From the NCBI GenBank assembly GCA_937931785.1, contig CALHAX010000002.1, positions 53,797 to 117,796 of the forward strand: DNA of 64,000 nucleotides, written 5' to 3'. Below, piece by piece: positions 42,982 through 51,811 of this stretch. Both the position numbers and the translations under genes were made by a program. The notes under the pieces were generated by a model, which saw only the letters and a list, made by a program, of their open reading frames with translations, made no database searches and was not told the origin of the DNA. Numbering within the stretch: the first letter of the stretch is position 1; every line of letters begins with the position of its first letter. Source of the DNA: an uncultured Hyphomicrobiaceae bacterium. Its GTDB lineage: Bacteria; Pseudomonadota; Alphaproteobacteria; Rhizobiales; CALHAX01.

Positions 42982-44220
42982 CTATTCGCTGAGCGTCCAG
43001 TTCCGGTCGCTTCCGTTTGGGGTCTTGAAGGTGACGTTCACTGCATCACGCATGACCATCGCACACACCTGACGCCCGTTGGCAAAGACGAAAAAGCGAA
43101 TGCATAGTGCGTCATCACGAATAGTCCAACGCCCATTGTCGACGCCTGCGGAGTCAAATGCATCCTCAAAACTGACCTTGCCACGAAAGGCACCGTCCGG
43201 GGCGAGGCGAAGTTCAAAACGTTTGCCGCCGAATTCGCTGCCGCCGCGCAGCACTTTTCCTGCAAGCAAACCTGCGATTTCCCCGCCGGGAACCTGGGTC
43301 GGTTCTTCCGTTGCTTCTGGTGTTTCAGGGTAGACCAGATCTGGCTTGGTTTCCGTGACCCGCGCTTCTGATTTATCGAGAGCCGGCGACGTAGTTGCGC
43401 CAACATCCGTTTCAGGTGGTGTTGGTGCTGGCTTTTCCGATTTCAGTTTTGTGGTCGTGGCGGGTGCTGTGTCGCCTGCTGGTTGCTCGCTCGACCTGGA
43501 AACCGATTCAGGTTCGGGCACTGGTTCTTGTGATTGCGTTGCCACTGCCGGAATAATGGCTGCAGACTTCGGCCCGTCGCCCTGCATCATCTGAACGCCG
43601 AACACGGTGATACCACCACCAACAACAAGCCCCACAACACTGGCGATTGCGATCGTGCGCATGGACCGGTTCTGGGCGGGCTGTGATTTGATTGGCTTCG
43701 ATTTCACACGAACAGATGACGGATCTGGTGCCCACTGGAACGCGTGAACCGGATGCTCGATGTTCTTCAGATCGATTTCACCCGCATCGTGAAACGCAGC
43801 ACCGACACGGTTGCGGATACTTTCATGCACGATCGAGGCGATACATATTCCGCCGGGTTCAGCTTCTGCCTCAAGGCGCGCAGCCACGTTGACTCCATCG
43901 CCGTAAATTTCATCGCCGTCAACGATCACGTCGCCGAGGTTGATACCGATGCGCAACTGGATTGGGCCAGCCTCCTGCGCCAACGCGCGCTGTACGGATA
44001 CGGCTGCCTCGACAGCGTCGACGACTGAGGGAAATTCGACGAGCACCCCGTCACCCATCAATTTGACCGTACGTCCGCCACGCTTGCGGATTTCAGGATT
44101 GAACAGGTTTTCGCGATGCGCCTTGAGGGCGTCCAGCGTGCCTGTCTCATCATCGCCCATCAGGCGTGAATAACCGACAACATCTGCGGCCAGGATAGCT
44201 GTGAGGCGGCGCTGGGGCAT
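42982..44220 (-). CDS. Class III adenylate/guanylate cyclase with a C-terminal extracytoplasmic domain
   Basis: The 412-residue protein begins with a class III cyclase domain (about 1-165) with metal-binding Asp13 (AADVVGYSRL) and Asp57 (LMGDGVLVEF) and the transition-state Asn/Arg segment GVNVAARLEAEA. A basic linker leads to one membrane helix (about 186-210, AIASVVGLVVGGGITVFGV). Then comes a Pro/Glu/Ser/Thr-rich spacer and a C-terminal beta-rich domain of about 90 residues (GRWTIRDDALCIRFF). The cyclase is cytosolic at the N-terminus and the last domain is most likely periplasmic, so signals may pass from outside to inside in a reversed orientation. ATG 44220 gives the usual family start. 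Confidence 0.85.
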   Translation of the reverse strand: MPQRRLTAILAADVVGYSRLMGDDETGTLDALKAHRENLFNPEIRKRGGRTVKLMGDGVLVEFPSVVDAVEAAVSVQRALAQEAGPIQLRIGINLGDVIVDGDEIYGDGVNVAARLEAEAEPGGICIASIVHESIRNRVGAAFHDAGEIDLKNIEHPVHAFQWAPDPSSVRVKSKPIKSQPAQNRSMRTIAIASVVGLVVGGGITVFGVQMMQGDGPKSAAIIPAVATQSQEPVPEPESVSRSSEQPAGDTAPATTTKLKSEKPAPTPPETDVGATTSPALDKSEARVTETKPDLVYPETPEATEEPTQVPGGEIAGLLAGKVLRGGSEFGGKRFELRLAPDGAFRGKVSFEDAFDSAGVDNGRWTIRDDALCIRFFVFANGRQVCAMVMRDAVNVTFKTPNGSDRNWTLSE

Positions 44221-44321
44221 GCGCGAGTTCCAGAACGTGGTCGGTATGGCGTGACGCTTTGCTTCGTTAAGCACATAGCATGCCGGAGCGCGGCTGCGTT
44301 AACCATAGTGGAATGGAACCG

Positions 44322-45101
44322 TCAGGCGGTTTCCGACGATTTCAGCTCACGTCCGCGGAATCCGGTGGCGAGAACGAACAGTTCCGACGAGTCGGCGCGG
44401 CTTGCTTCCGGCTTGAGATGGCGGACCTTCGTGAAGTCACGCTTCATGTCGTTGAGCAGGTTGCTCGTCGTGCCACCCTGCAAAACCTTGGCGAGAAACA
44501 CACCATTGGGGGCCAGCACTTCGCGGGCGAACTCCAAAGCGGCTTCGCACAACCCGACGATCCGCAAATGGTCGGTTTGCTTGTGCCCGGTTGATGGAGC
44601 GGCCATGTCGGAAATCACGGCATTCACCGGGCGCCCCTCCAGAGCTTCCCGCAGCTTGTCCGGCGCATCGTCAGCCATGAAATCCATTTGCAACAACGTG
44701 ACCCCGTTAATGGGTTCGATCTCCACCAGGTCAAGCGCGACAACGCGACCGTCACCCTCCAGAGAATTCACCCATTTGGCAGACAAGGTCGCCCAGCCGC
44801 CAGGTGCTGCGCCAAGATCGACGATGCAGTCTCCGGGCTTCATGAGACGATGCTTTTCATTGATCTGCATGAGCTTGAAGGCGGCACGGGAGCGAAGCCC
44901 CTCGTCGCGCGCTGCTTCCACATAGGGATCGTTGAGTTGGCGCTGCAGCCATCGTGTCGAGGAGATCCGACGCCCCTTGGCGGATTTCACGCGAGTCGTG
45001 AGCGTGCGCTTGCCCGTTGCGCCGGACTTGTTGCCCGCCGTCTTGCGGCCACGCGTCGTGCCGCTTCCGCCCGGTTTGCCACCACCACGTGTGCCACTCA
45101 T
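44322..45101 (-). CDS. rlmE: 23S rRNA 2'-O-methyltransferase RlmE (FtsJ)
   Basis: Methylates the 2'-OH of U2552 in 23S rRNA. The 259-residue protein has a Gly/Lys/Thr-rich N-terminal extension of about 45 residues, then RSRAAFKLMQINEKH, the SAM motif IVDLGAAPGGW, VALDLVEI, DMAAPSTGHKQTDH and FLAKVLQGG, the FtsJ core with its K-D-K-E set. Its start overlaps the ppx stop (ATGA), so they are cotranscribed. Confidence 0.95.
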   Translation of the reverse strand: MSGTRGGGKPGGSGTTRGRKTAGNKSGATGKRTLTTRVKSAKGRRISSTRWLQRQLNDPYVEAARDEGLRSRAAFKLMQINEKHRLMKPGDCIVDLGAAPGGWATLSAKWVNSLEGDGRVVALDLVEIEPINGVTLLQMDFMADDAPDKLREALEGRPVNAVISDMAAPSTGHKQTDHLRIVGLCEAALEFAREVLAPNGVFLAKVLQGGTTSNLLNDMKRDFTKVRHLKPEASRADSSELFVLATGFRGRELKSSETA

Positions 45102-46411
45102 TTGCGCTTGCGCCGTTTCTGTCCGCGATAGAGGCCGTCTTCAGCCATGAGAGTTGCGAGGATTCCTTCGCGCAGGCCACGATCTGCGACACGGAGGCGG
45201 TCGCATGGCCACATGCGCAACAGGGCTTCCAGAATCGCGCACCCCGCCAGCACCAGATCTGCACGGTCTTTGCCAATGCAAGGTTGCGCCACGCGTCCCT
45301 CGTAGTCCATCTGCGCCAGTGCTTCTGTGACCGTGCGCACCTGCTCGACAGCAAGCCAGCATCCGTCCACCTTGCGCCGGTCGTAGCGCGGGAGTTTGAG
45401 GTGAATGCCTGCTACTGTTGTCACTGTTCCGGATGTGCCCAGAAAATGCTTGCTGCACCCTTCAGTTTGTTTCGCAATCTGATGTTCAGCTTCAAATCCT
45501 TCGAGTAGCCCGGTGACGTACTGCACCATCTGTTCGTAGATTTCAGCCGTTACGAATTGCCCACCGAAGCGTTCTGCCAGCGTGACGACGCCAACCGGTA
45601 GCGAGGTCCAGGCGGCAATACAATCCTGCGCGTCGACACGGTCATGGATGGTCCGTCTCGTGCGTTGACGGCGCTTGCGTAAATCGAGCCAGATCAATTC
45701 CGATGAGCCGCCACCGATATCGAAGACCAACGCCCAGTCGCAGTTCTGGTCAAGTAGCGAGGCGCACCCCGACACGGCCAGTTTGGCTTCGGTCTCGCGG
45801 TTGACGATTTCCAGCGAGATCCCTGCTTCCTCACGGACGCGCGCGATGAACTCTTCTCCATTGTCCGCCATCCGGCACGCCTCGGTGGCGATCAGGCGAG
45901 AGCGTTGCACGTCGCGGCGGATCATCTTGTCTGCACAGACCTTCAAGGCGCTGATCGTCCGGGACATCGCCGCTTCCGAAAGCGAGCCATTCATCGACAC
46001 GCCTTCCCCCAGACGGATGATGCGCGAAAAGGCGTCCACGACCAGGAAACTACGGCGCGATGGTTTGGCGACAAGCAACCGGCAGTTGTTCGTCCCCAGA
46101 TCGAGCGCTGCGTAGGTTGGGCCTTCGTTGCGCCGCGCCGCAGCCTTGCGGCGATGGGCATTGCGTTTCGGGCGCGGGGTTTGCGCATGAGGGTCTTGTG
46201 GTTCGGCTCGGTTCGGTGCGGCCTGCTCAGGTGGCGAGGGATGCGGATGTTCGCCCCGCACCGGTCGCCCTGGCTCAGGCTCTGGACGTATCTGTTCAGA
46301 TGAGTTCAGCTGTGTCGTCTGCGTATGTGATGGATCTTGTGGAGTTTGCACGCGCTGCGTCGCGCCGTCTCTCACGTCGTTGTGGCCCCTTCCGTCTCTG
46401 ACCCTGCCCAT
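45098..46411 (-). CDS. Exopolyphosphatase/pppGpp phosphohydrolase (Ppx/GppA family)
   Basis: Hydrolyses polyphosphate or pppGpp. The 437-residue protein has the actin-like ATPase fold with AALDLGTNNCRLLV as phosphate-1 motif and LVFDIGGGSSELIWLD as phosphate-2. The first about 95 residues are Pro/Arg/His/Gln-rich and disordered. The start is uncertain: the frame reaches GTG 46546, but ATG 46411 gives a more compact tail; neither has a strong ribosome-binding site. It couples to rlmE. Confidence 0.9.
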   Translation of the reverse strand: MGRVRDGRGHNDVRDGATQRVQTPQDPSHTQTTQLNSSEQIRPEPEPGRPVRGEHPHPSPPEQAAPNRAEPQDPHAQTPRPKRNAHRRKAAARRNEGPTYAALDLGTNNCRLLVAKPSRRSFLVVDAFSRIIRLGEGVSMNGSLSEAAMSRTISALKVCADKMIRRDVQRSRLIATEACRMADNGEEFIARVREEAGISLEIVNRETEAKLAVSGCASLLDQNCDWALVFDIGGGSSELIWLDLRKRRQRTRRTIHDRVDAQDCIAAWTSLPVGVVTLAERFGGQFVTAEIYEQMVQYVTGLLEGFEAEHQIAKQTEGCSKHFLGTSGTVTTVAGIHLKLPRYDRRKVDGCWLAVEQVRTVTEALAQMDYEGRVAQPCIGKDRADLVLAGCAILEALLRMWPCDRLRVADRGLREGILATLMAEDGLYRGQKRRKRK

Positions 46412-46765
46412 GTCTGCTTCATTGAGCAGCCCGCGGGCGTTGGCCTGAGCCGTGGGGCCGGCGTTGTCGCTCGACCCGTCCAAGAGTACCCCCAGCGCCT
46501 GGAATTTGCTGTTCAGTGCGCACGCTAAAACGCGACCACCGAACACATCAGGCGAGTTGCCGGAATCATCCTTGGCATTACTCTAGGGGCAGAACTGGTG
46601 GGCGGCAAATGAAAGTGCTCGCAGACGCTTAATAGTTTGGATGCCCGACATGACTCGCCATAATCTCAGGTGTTGTTTGAAATTGCCGTCACGATCGTTC
46701 AGACAGAAGCGAAGCGGTGCGCCTTCAGCGCTACAAATTTACAACACGCGATTCAATGAGATCCC
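46412..46765. other. Gap between ppx and cobT, divergent upstream region
   Basis: Up to 354 nt, depending on the ppx start. It must hold the promoters of the ppx-rlmE and cobT-cobC-cobS units. I looked for the conserved B12 box of a cobalamin riboswitch and see none; no convincing gene is present beyond the possible N-terminal extension of ppx. Confidence 0.5.
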
Positions 46766-47824
46766 ATGACGTCACCTGAATGGATTTCCTTGCCATGCCC
46801 TGCACCCTCTGCCTTGCACCGCAAGGCTGCCGCAGCGCGGCAAGGCCAGCTCACGAAACCTCCGGGATCATTGGGTCGGCTGGAAGATGTCGCGATTACT
46901 CTGGCAGGGCTACAGGGCACAGATACCCCCTCCGCGGACGACGCTGCGGTCATCCTGTTCGCCGGTGATCACGGTGTCACGGCGCAGGGCGTGTCCGCAT
47001 TCCCGAGTGCAGTGACCGTCGAAATGTTGCGGAACTTCGCACAAGGGGGCGCCGCAATTTCCGTGATGGCCAGAGCGCTGGGCGTGCCGCTAACTGTCAT
47101 CGATGCAGGCACACTGGCAGATGCGGCCATAGATGGTGTCATTGAAGACAAGCGCCGGTGCGGGACGGAAGATTTCTCCGTACAACCAGCAATGACCGAA
47201 GACGATGTGGCTTTTGCCTTCGCGGCAGGACAACGCGCGGTCGCCAGCACCACAACCACCACTGCGCAAGATATTCTTCTGTTTGGCGAAATGGGGATCG
47301 GAAATACGACTGCAGCGACTGCGATTGCCGCAGCATTGCTTGGTGTCGCGGCGCGAACCGTTGTTGGTGCCGGAACCGGCATGGACACACCGGGGCAGGA
47401 GAGAAAAGCGCAGGTCATCGATGCGGCGCTTGCCCTGCACAACCTTTCCAAAAAGCGTGAACCACTCACCATTCTTCGGCATGTCGGTGGACTTGAGATT
47501 GTAGCCTTGACCGGTGGCATCATGGCGGCGGCACAAGCCGGCATTCCGGTTCTTGTGGATGGATTTATTGTCTCCGTTGCAGCACTTGCTGCGGTGCGGA
47601 TCAACCCGGAGGTGCGTGCCTGGCTGCTGTTCTCGCACAGATCGCACGAACAGGGACATGCGCGAGTATTGGAAGCACTGGACGCGCGCCCCTTGCTCGA
47701 CCTGAACCTGCGTCTCGGAGAAGGCTCGGGAGCCGCACTCGCGCTGCCACTCGTACGCAACGCCTGCGCCCTCCACAACGGCATGGCTACGTTTGCGGAA
47801 GCCGCAGTTTCGGATGGCTCGTAA
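46766..47824 (+). CDS. cobT: Nicotinate-nucleotide-dimethylbenzimidazole phosphoribosyltransferase CobT
   Basis: Makes alpha-ribazole phosphate for the lower ligand of cobalamin. The 352-residue protein has the CobT motifs PPGSLGRLED, LFAGDHGVTAQGVS, FGEMGIGNTT, and the C-terminal LGEGSGAALALP with the catalytic Glu. It is the first gene of a three-gene cobalamin unit; its TAA overlaps the cobC ATG as TAATG. Confidence 0.96.
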   Translation: MTSPEWISLPCPAPSALHRKAAAARQGQLTKPPGSLGRLEDVAITLAGLQGTDTPSADDAAVILFAGDHGVTAQGVSAFPSAVTVEMLRNFAQGGAAISVMARALGVPLTVIDAGTLADAAIDGVIEDKRRCGTEDFSVQPAMTEDDVAFAFAAGQRAVASTTTTTAQDILLFGEMGIGNTTAATAIAAALLGVAARTVVGAGTGMDTPGQERKAQVIDAALALHNLSKKREPLTILRHVGGLEIVALTGGIMAAAQAGIPVLVDGFIVSVAALAAVRINPEVRAWLLFSHRSHEQGHARVLEALDARPLLDLNLRLGEGSGAALALPLVRNACALHNGMATFAEAAVSDGS

Positions 47825-48408
47825 TGCCCGTTATTGATTTTCTCCGCCACGGAGAGACCACCATGCACGGTTATCTCAATGGCCGGCATGATCCGCCATT
47901 GTCCGATACGGGTTGGGAACAGGTTCGGCGGCAGTACGCGGGACGCGCCTGGCTCACGGTTGTAACGTCTCCCGCCGTCCGCGCCCGTGCGCCAGCCGAG
48001 GAAATTGCGGAACATACTGGCGCAACATTCCGCCCTGACGCACGGTGGTGGGAGATGGACTACGGCGATTGGGATGGCCGTACCTTCAAGGACTTGCGGG
48101 CGGATCCGCAGACGTGTGATGCGCTGAATAGATTTTCCATCGATCCGCACGCTGTGACACCCCCGAACGGCGAATCCTGGCAGGCCTTTTCTAATCGTAT
48201 TGACGAAGCATTGACGCCGCTGGCCGACGACACACTTGTGGTCTGCCACGCCGGTGTCATTCGTGCTGCACTGAATGTAACGTGCGGCCTGCCGCTCGAC
48301 ATGCTGTGGCGGATGCGGATCGGTTACGCGGCGCGCGTGCGGCTGAACTACGGAAAAGATGATGACGGGGCCTGGTGGGGCGAAATTGTCGAACTGGTGC
48401 AGTCGTGA
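47824..48408 (+). CDS. cobC: Alpha-ribazole phosphatase (histidine phosphatase), CobC
   Basis: The 194-residue protein has the phosphatase signature FLRHGET with catalytic His9 and a second His in VCHAGVIR. Lying between cobT and cobS it is best read as alpha-ribazole-phosphate phosphatase of the late cobalamin pathway. Histidine phosphatases look alike, so specificity comes from context. Confidence 0.85.
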   Translation: MPVIDFLRHGETTMHGYLNGRHDPPLSDTGWEQVRRQYAGRAWLTVVTSPAVRARAPAEEIAEHTGATFRPDARWWEMDYGDWDGRTFKDLRADPQTCDALNRFSIDPHAVTPPNGESWQAFSNRIDEALTPLADDTLVVCHAGVIRAALNVTCGLPLDMLWRMRIGYAARVRLNYGKDDDGAWWGEIVELVQS

Positions 48409-49151
48409 GCGTGCCCTTTTATCTGAGAGGCCTGATCGCCGCTCTGCAATTCCTGACGCGGTTGCCGACACCCAAGTTGTGTGATTTTTCTCCTGAAGAC
48501 CAACGTGCGGCAACGGCCTGGTATCCGGTGGTCGGTTTGCTCATTGGCGGCATTGTTGCTGTTGCCATGGTTTGCGGAGTACAGGTTTCCCCGTGGGTCG
48601 CCGCTCTAAGCACACTCGTTGCCTGGATCTGGGTTACGGGCGCACTCCATCTCGACGGTCTGGCCGATGTCGCCGACGGTCTTGGTGCGGCACATGGGAA
48701 AACAGACCGTTTTCTTGACGTGGTCAAGGACCCACATATCGGCAGTTTCGGGGCCGTGGCGCTTTTCCTTTTGCTGATTGCCAAGATCGTTCTGCTTGCG
48801 GAAATTTCCAATCTGCTCCCCCCCATCTGGCTGCCGGCTCTGGTCCTCATTCCCGCATGGGCGCGTTGGGGACCTCTGGTCTGGCGCACCCTGGTTCCGC
48901 CTCTTGGCGATGGTCGCGGCCACGACTTTGCGGAGCACAAAGATTGGACCTGGGCTGCGCTATACGGCGCGTTGCTTGCCGGAGTGTCGTTCTGGCTGGC
49001 TCCAGCGCTTCTTGCTGCTCTGGTGATTTGTCCGGCGATCGCTCTCTACTGGCGTTGGAGGCTTGGCGGCATGTCCGGCGATTGTCACGGCGCAGGCATC
49101 GAGATCGTGGAAGTTCTGCTGCTGGCAAGCCTCGTGGTGTCGGCTGCATAG
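48405..49151 (+). CDS. cobS: Adenosylcobinamide-GDP ribazoletransferase (cobalamin synthase) CobS
   Basis: Joins the nucleotide loop to adenosylcobinamide-GDP at the inner membrane. The 248-residue protein has several hydrophobic segments and the metal motif HLDGLADVADGLGAAHG with the following DPHIGSFGAVALF. GTG 48405 overlaps the cobC stop (GTGA). The end GDCHGAGIEIVEVLLL is typical of CobS. Confidence 0.95.
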   Translation: MSVPFYLRGLIAALQFLTRLPTPKLCDFSPEDQRAATAWYPVVGLLIGGIVAVAMVCGVQVSPWVAALSTLVAWIWVTGALHLDGLADVADGLGAAHGKTDRFLDVVKDPHIGSFGAVALFLLLIAKIVLLAEISNLLPPIWLPALVLIPAWARWGPLVWRTLVPPLGDGRGHDFAEHKDWTWAALYGALLAGVSFWLAPALLAALVICPAIALYWRWRLGGMSGDCHGAGIEIVEVLLLASLVVSAA

Positions 49152-49291
49152 CTTTAACGTTAACTACGACTTCACGGAATCGTTCTGAAATGAAACATCA
49201 TCTTGCGATATGCTGTTTTCACGACGCACAGTGTCGATTGTAAGCAACTCGATCATATTGGACGCCACCGCTACGGGTGAGGAAAACGACG

Positions 49292-49711
49292 ATGAAATTG
49301 AAACAAATTACAGAAACTGTCTCTCTGTTTTGCGCATTCATCATTCTTGCGGGATGCGCGTTCTTTGCTGCGCCGAGTGAAGCCCATGCTGCCTCACTGA
49401 CCGGCACATGGAGCGGCAGTGGATCCATGACGATCAATTCCAAGGGAACCGAACGTGTTCGATGCAGAGTCACGTATTCTCGTGTTTCCGGTCAGACATT
49501 TTCGATGTACGCGCGGTGTGCTAGTGGCGCAGGTAAACTCAGCCAGTCCGGAAGCCTTACCCGCATCTCGGGAAACAATTTTCAGGGCTCGGTCTACAAC
49601 GCACAATACGGCGTCAGTGCTTCCGTCTACGTGAAGCTGCGTGGCCGCAAGCAAACTGTCTACATTTCCAGCGCCGGTGGAAGCGGCCAGTTTTCGTTAC
49701 GCAAACGATAA
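49292..49711 (+). CDS. Small exported or lipoprotein of unknown function
   Basis: The 139-residue protein starts with a signal sequence ILAGC at 18-22, which could be a lipobox, although cleavage after AHA at about residue 33 is also possible. The mature part has two Cys residues (CRVTY and ARCASG) and a beta-rich pattern of GSLTRISGNNFQGSVYNAQY strands. I recognise no family. GAGG precedes ATG 49292; the ATG-like start at 49277 is less likely. Confidence 0.7.
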   Translation: MKLKQITETVSLFCAFIILAGCAFFAAPSEAHAASLTGTWSGSGSMTINSKGTERVRCRVTYSRVSGQTFSMYARCASGAGKLSQSGSLTRISGNNFQGSVYNAQYGVSASVYVKLRGRKQTVYISSAGGSGQFSLRKR

Positions 49712-50032
49712 TCGGGGTCTGGACGGAGTTCCCGCTCAAGCATGCACACGGGATGCGTTGCGGCTGCATTTGACTTGTGCGGCGCAACATGAGATAGCCC
49801 GCTCATCGCAATGATGCGAATTCGGCGCTCCAGCCGCGTGAAGGGACATTTGAAGGTATACGGGCCGTTGCCCCATCCTTGCCAGTCTCCCCTGTTGAGC
49901 GCTTCGAACCTTTTCCCACTTAAGATAGCCCCGGGCCACGCAGGGCGTCTCGACAAGCGTCCCGTGTCCTGTAGCCACCCGACTCGTTCGGTGGGGTGAT
50001 CCGTACACGTTGACGTGCTTGAAAGAATGAAC
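49712..50032. other. 321-nt gap before the DEAD-box helicase
   Basis: No gene is supported. Frames on either strand have no ribosome-binding site and read as shadow sequence. The length is compatible with a long 5' leader of the helicase mRNA, as is common for cold-shock helicases, but no conserved element or clear promoter can be named. Confidence 0.5.
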
Positions 50033-51709
50033 ATGACAAATTTTTCAGACCTCGGTCTTGCAGCGCCGCTCCTGAAGGCGCTCGACGGCGAGGGGTATTC
50101 CACGCCAACCCCCATTCAGGCGCAGGCCATTCCGCCTGTTCGCGAAGGCCAGGACCTTCTTGGCATCGCACAGACAGGAACCGGCAAAACTGCGGCCTTC
50201 GCGCTTCCGATCCTGCATCGCCTGAACGCCAACCAGCAACGTCCGCCCCGCAAAGGATGCCGTGTTCTGGTTCTCTCACCAACACGTGAACTGGCCTCCC
50301 AGATCGCGCAAAGCTTCAAAACCTACGGTCATTTCGTCAGTGTGTCCGTTGCAACCATCTTTGGTGGCGTCGGATATCGTCCGCAGATCCAGGCCCTTTC
50401 GCGCGGCGTCGATGTGCTGATCGCGACACCAGGTCGACTCATTGATCTTATGGATCAGGGCCACGCAGAACTTGGCGGCACCGAAATTTTCGTTCTCGAT
50501 GAAGCTGACCAGATGCTGGATCTCGGCTTTCTCAAGCCAATCAAACGCATTGCCGGACAACTCGCCACGAAGCGCCAGACGCTGTTTTTCTCTGCGACGA
50601 TGCCGAAAGAGATTGCCAGCCTTGCAAATGCGTTCCTGAAAGATCCGGTCAAGGTGACCGTGACTCCCGCTGCAACAACCGTCGAGCGGATTACCCAACG
50701 CGTCATCCACATTGACAAGCAGAAGAAAATTGCATTGCTCGGGGAGGTTCTTTCCGGAGACGGAATTCACCGTGCGCTGGTGTTCACACGCACGAAACGT
50801 GGTGCCGACCGGGTTGCCAAACATCTGACTGCCATGGATTACACGGCTGCTGCCATTCATGGCAACAAGAGCCAGAACCAGCGTGAAAAGGCACTCGACG
50901 GCTTCAAGAAGTCAAAAGTTCAGATCCTGGTTGCAACGGATATTGCTGCGCGGGGCATCGATGTGGATCATGTGTCCCTGGTTGTGAACTACGATCTTCC
51001 CGAAGTGCCGGAAGCCTACGTGCACCGGATTGGTCGCACAGCGCGCGCCGGTGCATCCGGCGAGGCAATCTCGTTCTGCGCGCCGGACGACAAGCATTTG
51101 CTGCGTCAGATCGAGAAGGTCACGCGACAGAAAATCGACGGAGAAAACCGTATTGGTGACGACGGTCTGGCGGCTGTCAGTGATGGCCAGCGTGACCGTC
51201 AGCCCCGCGGTACCAAGCAGGACGGCCGCGGCGGTGCCGGGCGGAATGCGCGCCCTGCAACGAAACGCCCCAATCATCGCGGCAAGGGTCGGTCACGCGC
51301 AACCGGTGCTGACACCGACACCAATACGACTGCGGTGACAGAAGCCGGGCGCTACAATCCGGCCCAGGCACGCCTGGGAGATTCGACAACACAGCCCACA
51401 GGCAAGCCTTCCCACAAGAAAAAACGTGGGGGAAAGCCGGCTGGAGCGAACAGCGGTGGCGGCAACGGACTGGCGGGTGTGAAGTTCATGGCCGCGTCGA
51501 CGGCGCAAGACGGAGAAGGCGGACGCAAGAAACGGGGCAAGCCCGCTCGCAAGTCCAACGCGGCTTCGGCGAACACAGCAGGCAAACCCGCCAATGCGCG
51601 ATCCGGCAAACCTGGCGGTGCTTCCAAACCTGCTGGTCGCGGTGACGCGCAAGGTGGTCCAAAGCGGGGTGGAAAACCACGCGGGCAAAAGCAGCTTGCT
51701 TCGGCCTGA
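50033..51709 (+). CDS. DEAD-box RNA helicase, RhlE-like, with a long basic tail
   Basis: An ATP-dependent RNA-unwinding enzyme, probably ribosome assembly or cold-stress linked. The 558-residue protein has the Q motif FSDLGLAAPLLKALDGEGY, AQTGTGKT, PTREL, DEADQMLDLGF, SAT, ARGIDVD and HRIGRTARAG. The core ends near residue 370. The last about 185 residues are Lys/Arg/Gly/Ala-rich and disordered. ATG 50033 is chosen because its M-T-x-F-S-D-L-G-L beginning fits the family; a GTG at 50015 and an ATG at 50027 are also in frame. Confidence 0.94.
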   Translation: MTNFSDLGLAAPLLKALDGEGYSTPTPIQAQAIPPVREGQDLLGIAQTGTGKTAAFALPILHRLNANQQRPPRKGCRVLVLSPTRELASQIAQSFKTYGHFVSVSVATIFGGVGYRPQIQALSRGVDVLIATPGRLIDLMDQGHAELGGTEIFVLDEADQMLDLGFLKPIKRIAGQLATKRQTLFFSATMPKEIASLANAFLKDPVKVTVTPAATTVERITQRVIHIDKQKKIALLGEVLSGDGIHRALVFTRTKRGADRVAKHLTAMDYTAAAIHGNKSQNQREKALDGFKKSKVQILVATDIAARGIDVDHVSLVVNYDLPEVPEAYVHRIGRTARAGASGEAISFCAPDDKHLLRQIEKVTRQKIDGENRIGDDGLAAVSDGQRDRQPRGTKQDGRGGAGRNARPATKRPNHRGKGRSRATGADTDTNTTAVTEAGRYNPAQARLGDSTTQPTGKPSHKKKRGGKPAGANSGGGNGLAGVKFMAASTAQDGEGGRKKRGKPARKSNAASANTAGKPANARSGKPGGASKPAGRGDAQGGPKRGGKPRGQKQLASA

Positions 51710-51811
51710 GCTCTGTTGCGCGGGCGAATTTGCATAACGTTTGATTGCGTTTGGATCTGATCCGTTGGAAGCTTGCTGCTTCCGGATCAGTCCTTCCGCA
51801 CGGCGCAAGAT

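Noticed and set aside
46560..46765. Cobalamin riboswitch upstream of cobT
   Set aside because: The conserved B12-box words are not present, and no long structured leader is seen by eye.
46969..48513. 514-codon minus frame opposite cobT/cobC
   Set aside because: Antisense shadow of two clear cobalamin genes, low-complexity Ala/Ser/Arg product.
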